From Rhodobiaceae bacterium (GTDB lineage: Bacteria > Pseudomonadota > Alphaproteobacteria > Parvibaculales > Parvibaculaceae), in contig NVWR01000003.1 of NCBI GenBank assembly GCA_002746275.1, forward strand, positions 44,478-51,237: a DNA stretch of 6,760 nt, written 5' to 3'. Made by a program: the position numbers and the translations under genes. Shown piece after piece: positions 5,350-6,760 of the stretch; within the stretch, counting starts at the first letter, position 1; each line of letters opens with the position of its first letter. The notes beneath the pieces were generated by a model. It did not search any database and was not told the DNA's origin. It saw nothing but the letters and a program-made list of their open reading frames with translations.

Positions 5350-6495
5350 ATGACCCGTACTGCGAGCAGAACCGGCCCCCAAACCACGCCTGAGAAGATC
5401 ACCGTTGATCTTGGCAATCGCGCCTATGACATTTTTGTAGGCCAGGGTCTGATTGAAAACGCGGCCACGTATGTAGCCCCTCTCCTGAAACGCCCACGTG
5501 TCACTGTCGTCACAGATGAAAATGTGGCCCAGCATCATCTGGATGCGCTGCAGAAGAGTTTTGCCGACAATAATATTATCTCAACACCTTTCATTTTGCC
5601 GCCCGGTGAGAAGACCAAAAGCTTTGAACAATTACAGCACTTGCTCAGCGCCTTACTGGACGCTGGCGTCGAGCGCGGCGACCTTGTGATTGCCCTTGGT
5701 GGTGGCGTCATTGGTGACCTGACCGGCTTTGCCGCAAGCGTGTTGCGCAGAGGCGTGGATTTCGCCCAGATACCCACGACGTTACTTGCACAGGTTGATA
5801 GTTCTGTTGGGGGAAAGACCGGCATCAACGTGCCCCAGGGAAAAAACCTCATCGGCGCTTTCCATCAGCCACGACTTGTCCTGGCCGACACCGGCGCGCT
5901 TACCACTCTTCCTCCCCGCCAGTTCCGCGCGGGTTATGCCGAAGTCGTAAAATATGGCCTTATCAACGACCCATCCTTTTTCGACTGGCTTGAAGCCAAT
6001 CTTGAAAACACCAGGAGCGGTGATGTGACAATCATCACCAAGGCCATCGTTACCAGCTGCGATGCCAAAGCACGCATCGTTGCGGCCGATGAACGTGAAG
6101 GAGGCGTGCGCGCCCTGCTCAATCTGGGTCATACATTCGGTCACGCTCTGGAGGCAGCAACGGGGTTTTCCGATCGTCTGATCCACGGCGAAGGGGTTGC
6201 CATTGGCATGACAATGGCCTTTGAGCTTTCTGTCAGCCTGGGTCTGTGTTCCGGCCAAGACGCTGTGAGAGCCCGTCGTCACCTGTCCAATGCAGGGCTC
6301 CCAACGAGGCTCTCCGACATACCTGGCGACCTGCCAGGCGCAAGCGCCCTCATCGACCTGATGGCACAAGACAAGAAGGTCGTCGACGGCACGCTGACAT
6401 TTATTCTCGCCCGCGGCATCGGCGATACCTTCATCACCCGCGATGTCGCGGCAAGTGATCTTCTCTCCTTCATGACCGACCAAGGGACCGCCTGA
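5350..6495 (+). CDS. aroB: 3-dehydroquinate synthase
   Basis: It converts DAHP to 3-dehydroquinate, the second step of the shikimate pathway, using NAD+ and a divalent metal (Zn or Co). The N-terminal nucleotide-binding part includes PPGEKTKSFE (84-93), the NAD-binding GGGVIGDLTGF (117-127) and the PTTLLAQVDSSVGGKTGIN block (142-160). Metal ligands are Glu198 (in EVVKYGLI), His261 (in LNLGHTFGHALE) and His279 (in HGEGVAIGM), with His265 at the catalytic position. The active site is complete and the length (381) is normal. The ATG at 5350 begins 4 bases after the aroK stop. There is little Shine-Dalgarno sequence, so translation probably depends on coupling to aroK. The stop TGA shares its last base with the ATG of the next gene. 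Pairing of aroK with aroB is widespread in proteobacteria. Confidence 0.98.
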   Translation: MTRTASRTGPQTTPEKITVDLGNRAYDIFVGQGLIENAATYVAPLLKRPRVTVVTDENVAQHHLDALQKSFADNNIISTPFILPPGEKTKSFEQLQHLLSALLDAGVERGDLVIALGGGVIGDLTGFAASVLRRGVDFAQIPTTLLAQVDSSVGGKTGINVPQGKNLIGAFHQPRLVLADTGALTTLPPRQFRAGYAEVVKYGLINDPSFFDWLEANLENTRSGDVTIITKAIVTSCDAKARIVAADEREGGVRALLNLGHTFGHALEAATGFSDRLIHGEGVAIGMTMAFELSVSLGLCSGQDAVRARRHLSNAGLPTRLSDIPGDLPGASALIDLMAQDKKVVDGTLTFILARGIGDTFITRDVAASDLLSFMTDQGTA

Positions 6496-6760
6496 TGGAC
6501 ATCCTTGATCTTGTTCTGACAATTCTGCTTATCTTTGTTCTCCTGGCGCTCTCTGCTTTTTTCTCAGGATCAGAGACCGCACTGACCGCAGCATCCCGCG
6601 CACGCATGCATCATCTAAGCGAGAACGGCAGCAAGCGCGCCAAGACCGTCCAGAAGCTGACAGACAACAGAGAGCGGCTGATCGGTGCCATTTTGCTCGG
6701 CAACAATCTTGTCAACATTCTGGCCTCTGCCATCGCAACCAGCCTCTTCATCCTGTTTTT
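6495..6760 (+). CDS. CNNM/DUF21-domain membrane protein (HlyC/CorC family), 5' part
   Basis: Only the first 88 codons lie in the window and the frame is open at the right edge. The family consists of membrane proteins with an N-terminal CNNM (DUF21) transmembrane domain, then a CBS pair and a CorC/HlyC domain, linked to magnesium or cobalt export and resistance. What can be seen is a first membrane helix (about residues 4-23), the hallmark FFSGSETALTAAS (22-34), a basic helix (35-61) and the start of the next membrane segment with LIGAILLGNNLVNILASAIAT (62-82), also a strong family signature. The CBS and C-terminal domains are out of view, so the subfamily cannot be fixed. The ATG overlaps the aroB stop by one base (TGATG), and AAGGGA at 6482-6487 gives a good ribosome binding site with 7-base spacing. 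It is likely to be the third gene of the aroK-aroB operon. Confidence 0.93.
   Translation, partial: MDILDLVLTILLIFVLLALSAFFSGSETALTAASRARMHHLSENGSKRAKTVQKLTDNRERLIGAILLGNNLVNILASAIATSLFILF

Noticed and set aside
5782..6522. 246-codon minus-strand frame opposite aroB
   Set aside because: AroB is complete with all metal ligands on the plus strand, and the antisense product shows no family features.

Overview
The window looks like a housekeeping stretch of an alphaproteobacterial chromosome. The evidence is a moderately GC-rich composition with strongly coding-biased third positions (which creates many long antisense shadow frames), an alphaproteobacterial-type XerD and AccA, and the shikimate pair aroK-aroB followed by a CNNM/DUF21 membrane protein, an order I recall from several alphaproteobacterial orders. 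I cannot place it below class with confidence. I see no mobile element, CRISPR array, rRNA or tRNA.

Layout: two transcription units diverge from a 397-base non-coding region (4307-4703). Leftward (minus strand) run a 47-codon single-pass membrane peptide (4306-4163), a 671-residue exported helical-repeat protein of unknown function (4182-2167) that overlaps the peptide gene by 20 bases, the tyrosine recombinase gene xerD (2164-1193), which starts 2 bases after the previous stop, and, after a 163-base gap that may hold its own promoter, accA (1029-70). Rightward (plus strand) run shikimate kinase aroK (4704-5345), 3-dehydroquinate synthase aroB (5350-6495) and the 5' end of a CNNM/DUF21 (HlyC/CorC-type) membrane protein, which starts on the last base of the aroB stop and leaves the window.

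Functionally, AroB makes 3-dehydroquinate and AroK phosphorylates shikimate two steps later, both on the way to chorismate. AccA is half of the carboxyltransferase that makes malonyl-CoA for fatty acids. XerD resolves chromosome dimers at dif with XerC. The two unrecognised products both appear to be directed to the inner membrane or periplasm and sit in tight overlap with each other and with xerD, so an envelope role for the pair is a reasonable but untested inference.

The part most worth a second look is the short overlapping gene at 4163-4306. It is easily missed, because reading the large gene from its longest open frame (TTG at 4296) runs through the peptide gene in the wrong frame. Nothing here amounts to a clearly new multi-gene system.
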